DNA of 64,000 nucleotides from Bin80 sp965215475 (GCA_965215475.1 OZ244061.1:3410001-3474000); one strand, 5' to 3'; shown: positions 46,534 to 56,500, counted from the first letter of the stretch. Notes: generated by a model not told the origin, from the sequence alone. Numbers and translations are program-made.

Positions 46534-46796
46534 ATGACAGAGTATAGAGTTTCTCGTTGTGCCTACAATGTCCGATTATATTCTGGCAGAATAGGTTTCC
46601 TGTTGGGATGTATGATGTGGAGCATGATGATCCAGTATGGTCCTAAAAAGGTTTACGCACAGGCCGTAGAAACAATTGCCCCACTGGTTCTATCTCGATT
46701 GGCAGGCCCCATTGAAGTAGATGGGTTTGTGAACGACCCCGCTTGGGCGGAGATAGATTCTCTTCCTGTCGTAATGTATAGCCCTGTTTTCATGGG
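46534..46796 (+). pseudogene. DUF5916-type outer membrane protein, N-terminal fragment
   Basis: A signal peptide (ending in VYAQ) is followed by LAGPIEVDGFVNDPAWAEIDSL, the start of the carbohydrate-binding-like domain that opens DUF5916 proteins. The frame is cut at 46797 by the left end of an ISL3-type element. The matching C-terminal barrel piece is at 47461-47949; the central several hundred codons are gone. Confidence 0.8.
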
Positions 46797-47457
46797 GGTT
46801 CTACCACGATTTGTATGGAATTGAGTAATTTTGGTTTCACCAAAATTACTTTTTCATGCACGATACGAATTTTAAAGCTTCAATGCACTAGTGGTTACAT
46901 TTAGGATCTTTCTGGAGTATTGATACTGTGGAAATCCATGAGAAAAAAGGGCGAGTGGATCTTTATGTTTCTCATTCGGGGAAGGATCTTGTAAGCCCAG
47001 AGAGGGGTGAGCCTGGGACCTTGTATGACCATCGCAAGGAGCGTCAGTGGCGCCATCTGGATCTGTTTACTTGGAAGTGTTTTATTCACGGTCGGGTTCC
47101 CCGCGTACACCCCCCTAAGGGCCCGAAGATGATCCGCATTCCTTAGGTGGATCCATCGAGTCGGGTCACCTATGCGTTTGAACGTTTTGCGATAGATCTC
47201 TTGAACGCAACGCAACTAAGACCAAAGCATCGGGAATTCTTCGGTGCGGATTTAACCAACTCTATCGCATGATGCATCGTGCTGTTGAACGCGGAGAATC
47301 CCGTAGATCTCTGGCAGGAATTCAACATATCAGTATTGATGAAAAGGCCCTCAAGCGCGGACATACCTACGCAACGATTGTGAGTGATTCGGATCGTGGA
47401 GTGGTGGTTGATGTTGGGTTAGGACGGACGAAAAAAGGAACGATAGAACTCTTAGCC
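46797..47457 (+). mobile_element. ISL3-type element, copy 1, truncated and decayed
   Basis: It begins with GGTTCTACCACGATTTGTAT, the same left end as the intact copy at 55270-56552. Transposase sequence is readable in pieces (KGRVDLYVSHSGKDL, RHLDLFTWKCFIHGRVPR, then SIDEKALKRG) but has a TAG in place of a Trp codon near 47143 and a frameshift near 47215. Similarity ends at about 47457 in the middle of the transposase gene, so the right end is missing. Confidence 0.85.
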
Positions 47458-47460
47458 TGA

Positions 47461-47949
47461 ATTCCCAACACAATATATCGGGGTAATGTGAACGACAATT
47501 TCGGTTGGGGCTATCAAATGCGTTTAGGGCGTCTATGGCGCGTAAACGGGGCTGCAGGGGTGGGGGAATTTTACGATGGCACCAACATTCAGATTGAATT
47601 GGAACCTACTTGGAATATATCTCAATATATAGAGCTTGGGGGAACGTATCAGTTTAATCGTGTAAGATTTCCAGATCGTGAGCAGCAATTTTTTGTACAC
47701 CTTGTACGAATTCGGGCTCAAATCAGCTTCTCCTCTGCTGCTAGCATCAGTACGTTTCTGCAGTACAGTACGGCGGCAGATATCGTATCTGCGAACGTAC
47801 GTTTTCGATATAATTTCCGAGAGGGCAATGATTTATGGCTGGTATACAATGAAGGACGCAATACCGATAGGATGAGTCATATCCCTTCGACGCTATTTCT
47901 AGACGCCAGGACGATATTTCTGAAGTACACCTATACATTCATTCGTTGA
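47461..47949 (+). pseudogene. DUF5916-type outer membrane protein, C-terminal fragment
   Basis: No natural start is present; the frame is open from 47461, just after the IS junction, and reads the terminal barrel of DUF5916 proteins: FGWGYQMRLG, GEFYDG, LEPTWNISQY, NVRFRYNFREGNDLWLVYNE and the final KYTYTFIR. Together with 46534-46796 it shows that one gene was split by the ISL3 element and lost its centre. Confidence 0.85.
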
Positions 47950-48046
47950 GGGAAAGAAAAATTCCCAACGATGATCAGTGAAACATTCGTAGAAACCCAA
48001 GGGATACATCATTGATAGGGGAGACTCAAGTACAGGTGTGGTACGA

Positions 48047-49009
48047 TCATTCTGCATGTTCCCACGCTAATCTAGCTGCTCCAAGCACGACACTATGCGT
48101 GATAATATCAGACACTTCGATTCTTACTGGGTCATCAATAGGGTAGCGGAAGGTATGATTATTTACATGTGTGCGGATCTCGTCCAGAAAAAGAGGAGCT
48201 GCGAAAGCTGCGCCGCCACTCAGGATAATGATTTCTGGTGCATACATATGCACTATGCTGACAAGAAACCAAGATAATTCAGTTTTCCAGGCACTGAAAG
48301 CATCCATACACAAAGCGTCATGCTGTGCTACACCTTTCATGACGGTCTCAAAATCTATACTTGCAGGGTCCTCAAAAAATTGTTCATTCAATACGGATGG
48401 TAGGCCTCTTGTGAGACCATCTCGGACAAGAACACTTAATGCTGTCGCGGAGCAAAGGATATTCGCGGTTCCACGTGCACGGGTAATACATAATCGATGA
48501 CTGGCAGATTGCTGAACGACATGGCTTGCTTGAGTGCCAAACTGAAGATGCGGATCTCTAAGAATTTTCCCATCCAGCAGTACACCTGAACCGACACCGG
48601 TGCCTAGTGTAATAGAAACCGCCCAGTTATAGTCACGGGCTTTTCCGTAATGAGTTTCTGCAATAATGGACAACCGTCCATCATTGTCTGCAATCACCGG
48701 TAGATTTAGATTGTTGATGAGATTAGGAACTATTGGGTATCCCTCCAATCGGAGCTTGCCTGGTAGCAGTACGATACCTTGTTTCGGATCTACCGCACCA
48801 GGAAATCCTATCCCTACTCCTATGGGGGCACTCCCCAGATCCGTTTGGAGAGTGGAAATCTCCTCGATGATTGCCGCTTCCAGTTGCTCAGCTGACAGTG
48901 CAAAACCGGACGATCGCGTTTGCTTTTTCAGGAGTGTACCATCTGAAAGCACAGCTCCCGTTTTTATACGGGTACCACCGATATCCACGCCGATGACATA
49001 TTTATTCAT
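48047..49009 (-). CDS. ROK-family sugar kinase
   Basis: The start is ATG at 49009, giving MNKYVIGVDIGGTRIKTG with the phosphate-1 loop. GIGFPGAVDP, ADNDGRLSIIAE (catalytic Asp), TLGTGVGSGVLLDG and IIILSGGAAF follow. The zinc-binding motif CxCGxxGCxE of ROK proteins is largely lost here (LCITRARGTANILCSATAL). It phosphorylates glucose, an amino sugar or a related hexose; the partner SIS gene suggests an amino sugar. The gene overlaps the end of the SIS gene by eight bases in the same direction. Confidence 0.9.
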   Translation of the reverse strand: MNKYVIGVDIGGTRIKTGAVLSDGTLLKKQTRSSGFALSAEQLEAAIIEEISTLQTDLGSAPIGVGIGFPGAVDPKQGIVLLPGKLRLEGYPIVPNLINNLNLPVIADNDGRLSIIAETHYGKARDYNWAVSITLGTGVGSGVLLDGKILRDPHLQFGTQASHVVQQSASHRLCITRARGTANILCSATALSVLVRDGLTRGLPSVLNEQFFEDPASIDFETVMKGVAQHDALCMDAFSAWKTELSWFLVSIVHMYAPEIIILSGGAAFAAPLFLDEIRTHVNNHTFRYPIDDPVRIEVSDIITHSVVLGAARLAWEHAE

Positions 49010-49778
49010 CGGTGAAGAGGTGGGCGAGACTTTTTCGATAGGCATCATAGAACTCCTCAAGTTGTTCTTCCGCCGTAGTATCTCCAATAAATTGGTGACT
49101 GGGTAGCAGGACGGGTATATGTCCACGCTGTAATAGCTTCTCGGCAACGGCAACCCGTAACATATTCATCAACATCCCCCCAGTAACGGTTGAAACTGGA
49201 CCAGTTCGCCATTGGAGTCCATCTAGTTCGCTGATGCAGTCCCCAGGGGGACAATGATTATCGAGGATGACATCAGCAATGTCCACCAGTTTTTTTCCTG
49301 ATGAATGCGATGCTTTGGTCGCTTTTGAGTGCTCTGTGGAAACAACGGCAATGACAGGCATTCCCCGTGTTTTGACTCCAAGAGCCATTTCGACAATTAG
49401 TGGACGGATCCCACTAGTGGAGATGATAATAAATGCATCATTTGGACCAAACCGGAAACCCTTCAAAATTTCTTCGGCGTACCCGGTAATTCTTTCAAGA
49501 TGAAGTGGGCCACGCAATCCATTAGGGCCAATGATTGCAGAATGATTTGAAAGTGCTTGTTCTACGAGTGCATAAAAACCAACGAATCCACCTTGTCGGG
49601 GTGTCATTTCTTCACACATCATGCGAGAATGTCCAGCTCCAAAGCAAAAGATCAGGCCACCCTTTGCGATTCGTTCGGAACACAATTCTGCAGCGCGCTC
49701 CAGATCTGCTAATTGCGTTTGTCGAAGACGATGCAGCCGCTCAATCGTTTGCTCAAAATAATTTACTGCCGCCTCCAT
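49002..49778 (-). CDS. SIS-domain protein, UPF0309 type
   Basis: The 258-residue protein has the sugar isomerase fold: FCFGAGHSRMMCEEM near residue 45, the phosphosugar-binding IISTSGIRPLIVEMAL, and GMPVIAVVSTEHSKA. Length and C-terminus match the UPF0309 group, a set of uncharacterised SIS proteins often next to sugar kinases. It probably acts on a phosphorylated amino sugar. It is 12 bp downstream of the HU-SPOR gene and overlaps the ROK kinase, so the three minus-strand genes are likely co-transcribed. Confidence 0.88.
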   Translation of the reverse strand: MEAAVNYFEQTIERLHRLRQTQLADLERAAELCSERIAKGGLIFCFGAGHSRMMCEEMTPRQGGFVGFYALVEQALSNHSAIIGPNGLRGPLHLERITGYAEEILKGFRFGPNDAFIIISTSGIRPLIVEMALGVKTRGMPVIAVVSTEHSKATKASHSSGKKLVDIADVILDNHCPPGDCISELDGLQWRTGPVSTVTGGMLMNMLRVAVAEKLLQRGHIPVLLPSHQFIGDTTAEEQLEEFYDAYRKSLAHLFTDE

Positions 49779-49790
49779 TAATTTGTAGAT

Positions 49791-50792
49791 TTAGAGGTCC
49801 GTATTCAAGATATTGAGAACCCATGTCTCGGCTGGAAGCTCAGTCAAGCGTTCTTTTAGAGCTAATGCTTCAGGAATCGTAGGGTTTTGGCCAATTGCCA
49901 CACGGTAGAGCGTATTATCATGGTTCCGAAGTATGCCGATTGGGATCCTGGGATAGATTTTACGAAATTGATCAACCATATTGGATGCCTGCTCAGATGT
50001 ATTGAATGATCCAATAATAAGGGTGTATCCTCCCGAATCTCGGTTCAGGGATGGAGTTCCAGTGGCAAGTGGATCTTTGATATCATCCAGAATGGCCGAG
50101 GGGCGTTCTGGGTTTGGTTCCAAGGGAATATCGAATGTATCCGTGGGATTGATATTATCGGTCGAATCAGCAAAGATCGAATCAGATGTAGAGGGTAAGA
50201 GACTACTGAATTTTGAGTCATTCGAAGTTCCTTGAAAGAAGGAGAAGTTGTTTTGAAACACCAAATATCCTCCAATTCCTACAGCGATTATAGCCGGGAT
50301 AGCAATGATTACTGGGGAAAATTTTCGTTGATGCTTCGTAGTTATAGGAGAGGGGGATTTCTTAATCTCGAGGGGGGACAAGTTGGAGATAGCTCCTGTA
50401 AGGAATGCTTCTAGCTCAGGGTCCGATTGAAATTCAAGCTTCCCATCTAATTGTTTAAAGATGCCTAATTCAGGAATATAGATTGGGATTTGATCTTGAA
50501 TCTCTTTGACGAAAAGATCAATCGCCGCATTAGCATCTTCCTGAGATACTCCAAGGTTCGAAGCAAGCTCTGAAATGAGAAACTCATCTGTAGTCAAGGG
50601 GGGCTCCCCTTCAAGAGCAACACGTTTTTTTGGAGGATGAAGAAGGAATTTCTCATCACTTATCCGCTTATGCTTACTCGGAATAGATTCAACAATCAGG
50701 GTCCCTAAGCCAGAGAGCGTCAATTGATTATTTCGCAAAAGGATCTCACGTATACCAAGAACGATGTGTCTTAAGACGGATTTACTATTCAC
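49791..50792 (-). CDS. HU-CCDC81 and SPOR domain protein
   Basis: The 333-residue protein has two N-terminal HU/CCDC81-like domains (residues 1-70 GLGTLIVESIPSKHKRI; 75-135 DEFLISELASNLGVSQEDA, ELGIFKQ), one membrane segment near residue 170 (VIIAIPAIIAVGIGGYLVF), a Ser/Asp-rich linker and a C-terminal SPOR domain (YTLIIGSFNTSEQASNMVDQF). SPOR domains bind denuded septal peptidoglycan. In Bacteroidota such proteins are thought to work at division sites. Confidence 0.9.
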   Translation of the reverse strand: MNSKSVLRHIVLGIREILLRNNQLTLSGLGTLIVESIPSKHKRISDEKFLLHPPKKRVALEGEPPLTTDEFLISELASNLGVSQEDANAAIDLFVKEIQDQIPIYIPELGIFKQLDGKLEFQSDPELEAFLTGAISNLSPLEIKKSPSPITTKHQRKFSPVIIAIPAIIAVGIGGYLVFQNNFSFFQGTSNDSKFSSLLPSTSDSIFADSTDNINPTDTFDIPLEPNPERPSAILDDIKDPLATGTPSLNRDSGGYTLIIGSFNTSEQASNMVDQFRKIYPRIPIGILRNHDNTLYRVAIGQNPTIPEALALKERLTELPAETWVLNILNTDL

Positions 50793-51514
50793 AACAAGCG
50801 CAGATAATTTGTATTAGATTCAAACGTCATAATTTAGGCAAATCTTCTAAATCTATTTGCGTATTCCAGTGAGGGCAGTCAATCCGCTGGAAGCTGGACA
50901 CTGTCCCACTTCCAGCGGAATAGCCAATCTATCTTATTCAGCTTCCTATTTTGGGGAGTACGTATTTGATTGCACCTAAAATAGTACTCAGCATGATTCT
51001 GTTTCATACCAGATGCAAATAGATCATCATCTGCGAATGCGAGGATAATGTGATTATGTATTAAATTTGTAGTCGGAGTGTCTTCTTTTTTTCATGTATG
51101 CGAAATATTGAAAGAGTTCCCTGGAAAGGGTTGGGTCAATGAACAAAAGGGTTAGACATGTGCTCTGCAAAGGGGCAAGCCCACTCTGATTTGACCTGAT
51201 CTATGCAGATGAAACCGGTCGATAAAAATATGGTTAAGGGTGGCTGAAGCACAGGATCTGATCATACTGAGTTCGCCTCCAGGGGACGAATTTCAAGCAT
51301 TAACTCATTTGAACTGGGGCTAATATCAATGTGCTTCGAGGGATCAATTCTGACTTGATTGATCTTTATGACCGCTGTTCAACTCCAATGCATGCGATGC
51401 TATTCTAGTGTAGTTAGATCTTGGTAGCGAACTTCAAGGATGCATTGCTGTTGTCGGGTATCCAACTGAGCATAGCATTGGATGCCTCCTAGGTAAGGTA
51501 AATGTCGAGAAAAT
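50793..51514. other. 722-bp stretch without gene, with a short dispersed repeat
   Basis: No gene is supported here. Bases 50876-50925 hold AGTCAATCCGCTGGAAG and GTCCCACTTCCAGCGG, which together form an imperfect inverted repeat (CCGCTGGAAG with CTTCCAGCGG). The first part is the reverse complement of the sequence near 31120. It may be a miniature element or the ends of a lost insertion sequence. Confidence 0.5.
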
Positions 51515-51871
51515 ATGACATACGAAGAAAATCTTGAAGATGATCTCATCGCAAAACTGCGAGACCTTAAGTACAACTACCGCGAAGACATCCGTAATTT
51601 GGCCGCGCTTGAAGCAAATTTCAGACAAAAATTTGAAGAGCTCAACCGCGTCACGCTGACCGACAGTGAATTCAGTAGGCTCCGTAGCCAGATTGTAACA
51701 CCTGATGTGTACAAGGCCTCGTATTCCCTCAGGAACAGGGAAACGTTTATCCGCGACGACGGAACGCCACTTAATTATACCCTTGTTAACATCAAGGACT
51801 GGTGCAAGAATACTTATGAGGTCGTCAATCAATTACGCATCAACACGAAACTACAGCTATCAAAAGTATGA
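51515..51871 (+). pseudogene. hsdR: Type I restriction enzyme HsdR, N-terminal remnant
   Basis: The 118 codons read the start of HsdR: ENLEDDLIAKLRDLKYNY, LRSQI, FIRDDGTPLNYTLVNIKDWCKNTYEVVNQL. In HsdR the sequence should go on with an NRYDVT-like motif; this appears as NYSYQKYDV in the next frame (around 51845), so there is a frameshift, and then the gene is cut by the repeat at 51874. Nuclease and helicase parts are absent. No hsdM or hsdS is nearby. Confidence 0.8.
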
Positions 51872-51873
51872 TG

Positions 51874-52014
51874 TCATCAGCAATTCCCACTAACCGCTTA
51901 GACTTCAGTAGGTTTAGTATTTCAGGTACACTTCGTGCAAATCTGACATGTTTTGCTTGTTTTTGAGGAGCTATTCCTGCACCCATCGGACGTTTTCTGA
52001 TCCTTTTTTCGTAT
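51874..52014. repeat. 140-bp dispersed repeat, copy 1
   Basis: The block from TCATCAGCAATTCCC to the TTTTTTC run recurs at 59529-59671 with a few differences. On the minus strand it carries a conserved open frame (KQAKHVRFARSVPEILNLL ... KRLVGIAD). It abuts the hsdR remnant on the left and the ISL3 copy 2 on the right. Confidence 0.85.
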
Positions 52015-52017
52015 GGA

Positions 52018-53030
52018 TACTCTGGATCTGTTTACTTGGAGGTGTTTTATTCACGGCCGGGTTCCCCGCCTACACCCCCCTAAGGGTCCGAAGACGATTC
52101 GCATTCCTTGGGCGGATCCATCGAGTCGGGTCACCTATGCGTTTGAACGTTTTGCGATTGATCTCTTGAACGCAACCAAGAACCAAACCAAAGCGTCGGG
52201 AATTCTTCGGTGCGGAATGAACCAAGTCCATCGCAGTATGCACCGTGCGGTGAAGCGCGGAGAGGCCCGCAGATCTCTGACAAACGTTCGTTCTATCCGT
52301 ATGGATGAAAAGGCCCTCAAGCGCGGACATCGGTACACAACGGTGGGGAGTGATTCGGATCTTGGAATCGTTCTTGATGTTGGACAAGGGCGCACCAAAA
52401 AGGCACGATCGACCTGTTGAAGGGCATTTTAGAGCGGATCGGGGATCAGGTATCGATCGATATTTGACTGGCGTTCATTGGAGCGGTACAGGAAGTCTTC
52501 CCCGAGGCCCTCTTGATTCACGATCGGTTTCATTTAATCCAGTATCTCCATCAAGCCATCCATCAAGTACGAAGGCGAGAGGTCAAAGATCATCCAGAAC
52601 TCAAAGGGAGCCAGTACGCCCTGTTGAAGAATGAAAAAAATCGCACGCAAAAACAAGAAGAAATCTTCCAGGTGATCCAAGAAGCGAACCTCCATGTGAG
52701 TGTTGCTTGGCGATTCCGAGAAGACTTCAAAGCCATCTTTGAATGCGCATCGTTCCAGGAAGCGAAAGAGTATCTCAACTTATGGCTTGACGAGGTGCAA
52801 GAGACGGGGATTCAGGAAGTCATCAACATTGCAGATCTGTTTAAGAATCACTTTGATGGAGTTTGCAACGCACTATGGAACCGACCGTCCAATGCAAAAG
52901 CAGAACGGATGAACGGAAACATTCAAGAAATCAAAACCATTGGGAGAGGATACAGAAGATTTGAAAACTTCCGCGTTGCGATTCCAGTACGGAGGTTTAG
53001 ACCTGCATCCACACATATCGTGATAGAACC
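52018..53030 (+). mobile_element. ISL3-type element, copy 2, 5'-truncated
   Basis: The first third is missing: similarity to the other copies begins at CTGGATCTGTTTACTTGG. The transposase is read from about 52013 to 52420, then a frameshift, a stop near 52465, and on in the frame of 52513-53085 up to RGYRRFENFRVAI. The right end is kept: GTGATAGAACC at 53020-53030 is the reverse complement of the terminal GGTTCTATCAC. Without the left end it cannot move by itself. Confidence 0.85.
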
Positions 53031-53144
53031 TAATGTATTAGATCTATTCCATCTATGCAGACTTGGCTTTTGGGAAACTATGTGATGCACCATACTTCTC
53101 AATAAGAACCCTAATATTATCCTCTCCGAGATACAGATACAAAA

Positions 53145-55265
53145 TCACCGGACGCGCGTAAAATGACCCACATGGACGGATGGATTACCAGGGGACTGAA
53201 CGGTCACACGATATAGATAGAGGCCCGCGGAAAGATGAGATCCATCCAGCGCAATCTTCTGTTCCCAGCCGGCATTCATATTCACTGATGGTACCACCAT
53301 CACGCGCCGCCCCATGACGTCCATGACCTCCACCTGTATGTGTGCAGGCTGAGGAAGATCCATCACTAGATATGTTGTATGTTGGAATGGGTTCGGATAG
53401 TTGGTTCGTAGCATGAACTGCTCTGGCAGGGCTTCGTGCTCCGTAGCAACCGAAGAATAAACTTCGATACTAAACTTCAAGCTATCCTGAGTATCATTCA
53501 CATCCGTGGCCTTGTACGTCATCTGTACGGGAGGAGTGATTTGCGTCGGAGTTCCGCTGATGGTCCGGATAGAGGAATCGTAACTGAGCCCAAGAGGAAG
53601 ATCAAAAAGGGTGAGGGTATATTCTATCGGAGGAGCACCCCCCGCCACCTCCGGTAACCTTAGTGGGGAAATCAGGAGCCCGACAGGATACAACTGATCG
53701 CTCACTTCACGAGAAAACGATACCACGCTACATCTATCCCCATGCACAGTTTCAATCGTGCCCAACCAGTCTTGAAATTCTGGATCCGAAGGGGAACACA
53801 AACCTGAATCTGAATCAAATCGTAGAGTACCAAGATTTTTGAGTTGCACAAAACTTCTAGGTAATGCGCCTATAAACTTGTTCAATCGAAGATTAAGAAA
53901 CTCCAGATTGCTGAGATTTCCAAGCTCAGACGGAATTTGTCCAGTCAGTTGATTCATCGCAAGACCGAGCCTTAATAGGTTTCTCAGATTCCCAAGTTTG
54001 GAGGGAATCGTTCCGGTCAGGTTATTTCTCGCCAAAATTAGTGATTGCAAATTCCTGAGGTTGCCGAGTTCCGTCGGAATTGGACCGGTCAGGTCATTCT
54101 CAAATAAATTAAGGGATTCCAGGTTGACCAACTTCCCGAGTTCGGAAGGGATGGGGCCAGTCAGATTCCCAGTTAGATTCAGGTGTTGCAGATTGACCAA
54201 ATTCCCGAGCTCCGGTGGAATGGGGCCGATCAGGTCATTCCCGGTTAAAAAAAGGGATTGCAGATTGATCAAATTCCCGAGTTCCGGCGGAAGTCCCTCC
54301 GGAAACGAGATGTCTAGAAAAGAAAGCTCCTCCAGGGGGATCTTTCCCAGTAAAATAATATCCGCCCGCGTCAAGGGCATACCAAACACCCGCAGTTTTT
54401 TCAACTGGCTCAGATTGGCGAGTTCTGGCGGAATGGAGCCCGTTATCTGAGTCCAGCCAATACCCAGATCCGATAAGTTGGAAAGATTGTCGATTTCCGG
54501 GGGAATCGGGCCCGTTAATGGATTGCTGTGCAGAGATAGAACATCCAACTGCTCCATCGTAGTAAGTTCAACCGGAAACGTGCCGGTCAGTTGATTATCG
54601 TGTAGTGCCAGAATTGTCAACTGTTGGAGATTCGCCATTTCTGGGGGAATCGGGCCACTTAGTTCATTTCGACCCAGATACAATGTGCCCAATTGATCCA
54701 GCGTGGTGAGCTCCAGGGGAATGGGACCACTCAACTGATTGTTCGCCAAGCCCAGAAAGGTGAGATTTTTCAGCTGACCCACCTCCGGGGGAATCCTCCC
54801 ACTCAACTGATTGTCATGTAAAATTAAGTGTGTCAGATTTTTCAGCTGACCCACCTCCGGGGGAATCCTCCCAGTCAACTGATTGTCATGTAAAATTAAG
54901 TGTGTCAACTCTTCCAGATCACCAAGTTCAGGGGGCAACGATCCCGTCAGGTTGTTGTCCGGAAGAATGATTTGAGTCAACACTTCATTCTCAAAGGTGA
55001 GCCCGCACCACGAATACAGATCGAAAATACTCCCCGGCTCCTTCGTGATGTCCCACTCCGAGTTTGTAGGACAAAGCTCGTAACTCCAGTCACCCCCGTT
55101 GGTGGCTTCATAAAAGATTTTCAGCGTTTCAAATAGAGACTCTAAACCGGTATCGCTGGTATGGAGCTCAGATACGCCTTGCGCATGTATCCCCGAACGT
55201 TCCTCTGAAAAATGAGGCGTTTTCGTGTCGGGAAGCAGAGATGCAAACAAAAAGAGGACAATCAT
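53145..55265 (-). CDS. Secreted leucine-rich repeat protein with type IX sorting tail
   Basis: I place the start at ATG 55265 (MIVLFLFASLLPD, a signal peptide); the longer frame to 55313 runs into the IS end. Residues 45-80 hold an LRR cap (FYEATNGGDWSYE). About fifteen or more plant-type repeats LxxLxxLxLxxNxLTGxIPxELGxL follow, then one He_PIG-like domain (SDQLYPVGLLISPLRLPEV) and a type IX tail with LRTNYPNPF, VMGRRV and GLYLYR. Two neighbouring repeats near 54765-54908 are 72-bp duplicates. The protein should be exported and attached at the surface, binding a ligand or partner. The IS at 55270 separates the gene from its upstream region. Confidence 0.9.
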   Translation of the reverse strand: MIVLFLFASLLPDTKTPHFSEERSGIHAQGVSELHTSDTGLESLFETLKIFYEATNGGDWSYELCPTNSEWDITKEPGSIFDLYSWCGLTFENEVLTQIILPDNNLTGSLPPELGDLEELTHLILHDNQLTGRIPPEVGQLKNLTHLILHDNQLSGRIPPEVGQLKNLTFLGLANNQLSGPIPLELTTLDQLGTLYLGRNELSGPIPPEMANLQQLTILALHDNQLTGTFPVELTTMEQLDVLSLHSNPLTGPIPPEIDNLSNLSDLGIGWTQITGSIPPELANLSQLKKLRVFGMPLTRADIILLGKIPLEELSFLDISFPEGLPPELGNLINLQSLFLTGNDLIGPIPPELGNLVNLQHLNLTGNLTGPIPSELGKLVNLESLNLFENDLTGPIPTELGNLRNLQSLILARNNLTGTIPSKLGNLRNLLRLGLAMNQLTGQIPSELGNLSNLEFLNLRLNKFIGALPRSFVQLKNLGTLRFDSDSGLCSPSDPEFQDWLGTIETVHGDRCSVVSFSREVSDQLYPVGLLISPLRLPEVAGGAPPIEYTLTLFDLPLGLSYDSSIRTISGTPTQITPPVQMTYKATDVNDTQDSLKFSIEVYSSVATEHEALPEQFMLRTNYPNPFQHTTYLVMDLPQPAHIQVEVMDVMGRRVMVVPSVNMNAGWEQKIALDGSHLSAGLYLYRVTVQSPGNPSVHVGHFTRVR

Positions 55266-55269
55266 AAAC
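55262..55269. repeat. Target site duplication, left copy (TCATAAAC)
   Basis: These eight bases recur at 56553-56560, exactly outside the two ends of the intact ISL3-type element. On the minus strand they read GTTTATGA and include the start codon of the LRR gene. Confidence 0.95.
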
Positions 55270-55276
55270 GGTTCTA

Positions 55277-56494
55277 TCACGAATCGTGTGGATAGAGATC
55301 CAGACCGCCACAAAAGAAGAGAATAGCAACTCTGAAATTTTCAAAGGTTCTATATCCTCTACCCATGGTTTTGATCTCTTGAATTTTTCCATTAATCCTC
55401 TCTGCTTTTGCATTGGACTGACGGTTCCATAATGCGTTGCAGACGCCATCAAAGTGATTCTTACACATGTCTGCAACTTTCATGACTTCTTTGACACCAG
55501 CCTCGTTCACCTCGTCAAGCCATAAGTTGAGATACGCGTTCGCTTCTTTTAACGATGCACATTCAAAGATGGCTTTGAAATCTTCCCGCAACCGCCAAGC
55601 GACACTCACATTGAGGTTGGATTCCTTCACCACTTGGAAGATGTCTTCCTGTTTTTCCGTACGATTGTTTTCATTTTTCAACAGTGCATATCGGCTCCCT
55701 TTGAGTTCTGGATGCTGTTTGACCTCCCGCCTTCTTACTTGATTGATGGCTTGATTGAGATACTGGATTAAATGAAACCGATCGTGAATCATGAGGGCAT
55801 GGGGGAACACCTTTGCAACCGCTCCAATGAAGGCCTTCCACATATCCGTAGATATCGTCTCTATCTGATCCTTGATTTGCCCTAAAAGGCATTCTAAGAG
55901 TTCTATCGTGCCTTTTTTCGTCCGTCCCGGTCCAACATCAATGACCACTCCACGATCCGAATCACTCACAATCGTTGCATAGGTCTGTCCGCGCTTGAGG
56001 GCCTTTTCATCAATCCTGATATGGTGAATTCCTGCCAGAGATCTGCGTGACTCTCCGCGTTCAACAGCACGGTGCATAATACGATGGAGCTGGTTAAATC
56101 CGCACCGAAGAAGATCTGCTGTTTTGGTCTGATTCTTAGTTGCTTTCAGCAGACGAATGGCAAAACATTCAAACGCATAGGTGACTCGACTGGATGGAGC
56201 CGCCCAAGGAATGATGATCGTCTTCGGACCATTAGGAGTCAGTACACGGGGAATCCTACAGTGAAGAAAACACTTGAAATGAAAGAGATCCAGGTGGCGC
56301 CATTGACGCTTCTTGCGATGGTCATACAAGGTACCAGACTCACCCGTATCTGGGCATACAAGATCCTTCCCCGAATGAGAAATATAAAGATCCACTCGCC
56401 CCTTCTTCACATTGGTTTCCACATGATCAATACTCCAGCAAGAATCTAAATCTAACCACTGATGCATTGAATTTTTTAAATAAGTATCAAGCAT
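55277..56494 (-). CDS. ISL3-family transposase
   Basis: From ATG 56494 the protein has about 405 residues (a TTG at 56518 would add eight). DDE residues appear in HIRIDEKALKRG, ISTDMWKAFIGAV and NAKAERINGKIQEIK. The C-terminal helical HDRFHLIQYLNQAINQVRRR and the last GYRTFENFRVAILF are typical of ISL3 transposases. The N-terminal zinc-finger region is short or absent compared with ISL3 itself (the sequence begins at the DLYISHSGKDLVCPDTGE part with only a few Cys). Confidence 0.95.
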   Translation of the reverse strand: MLDTYLKNSMHQWLDLDSCWSIDHVETNVKKGRVDLYISHSGKDLVCPDTGESGTLYDHRKKRQWRHLDLFHFKCFLHCRIPRVLTPNGPKTIIIPWAAPSSRVTYAFECFAIRLLKATKNQTKTADLLRCGFNQLHRIMHRAVERGESRRSLAGIHHIRIDEKALKRGQTYATIVSDSDRGVVIDVGPGRTKKGTIELLECLLGQIKDQIETISTDMWKAFIGAVAKVFPHALMIHDRFHLIQYLNQAINQVRRREVKQHPELKGSRYALLKNENNRTEKQEDIFQVVKESNLNVSVAWRLREDFKAIFECASLKEANAYLNLWLDEVNEAGVKEVMKVADMCKNHFDGVCNALWNRQSNAKAERINGKIQEIKTMGRGYRTFENFRVAILFFCGGLDLYPHDS

Positions 56495-56500
56495 GAAAAA

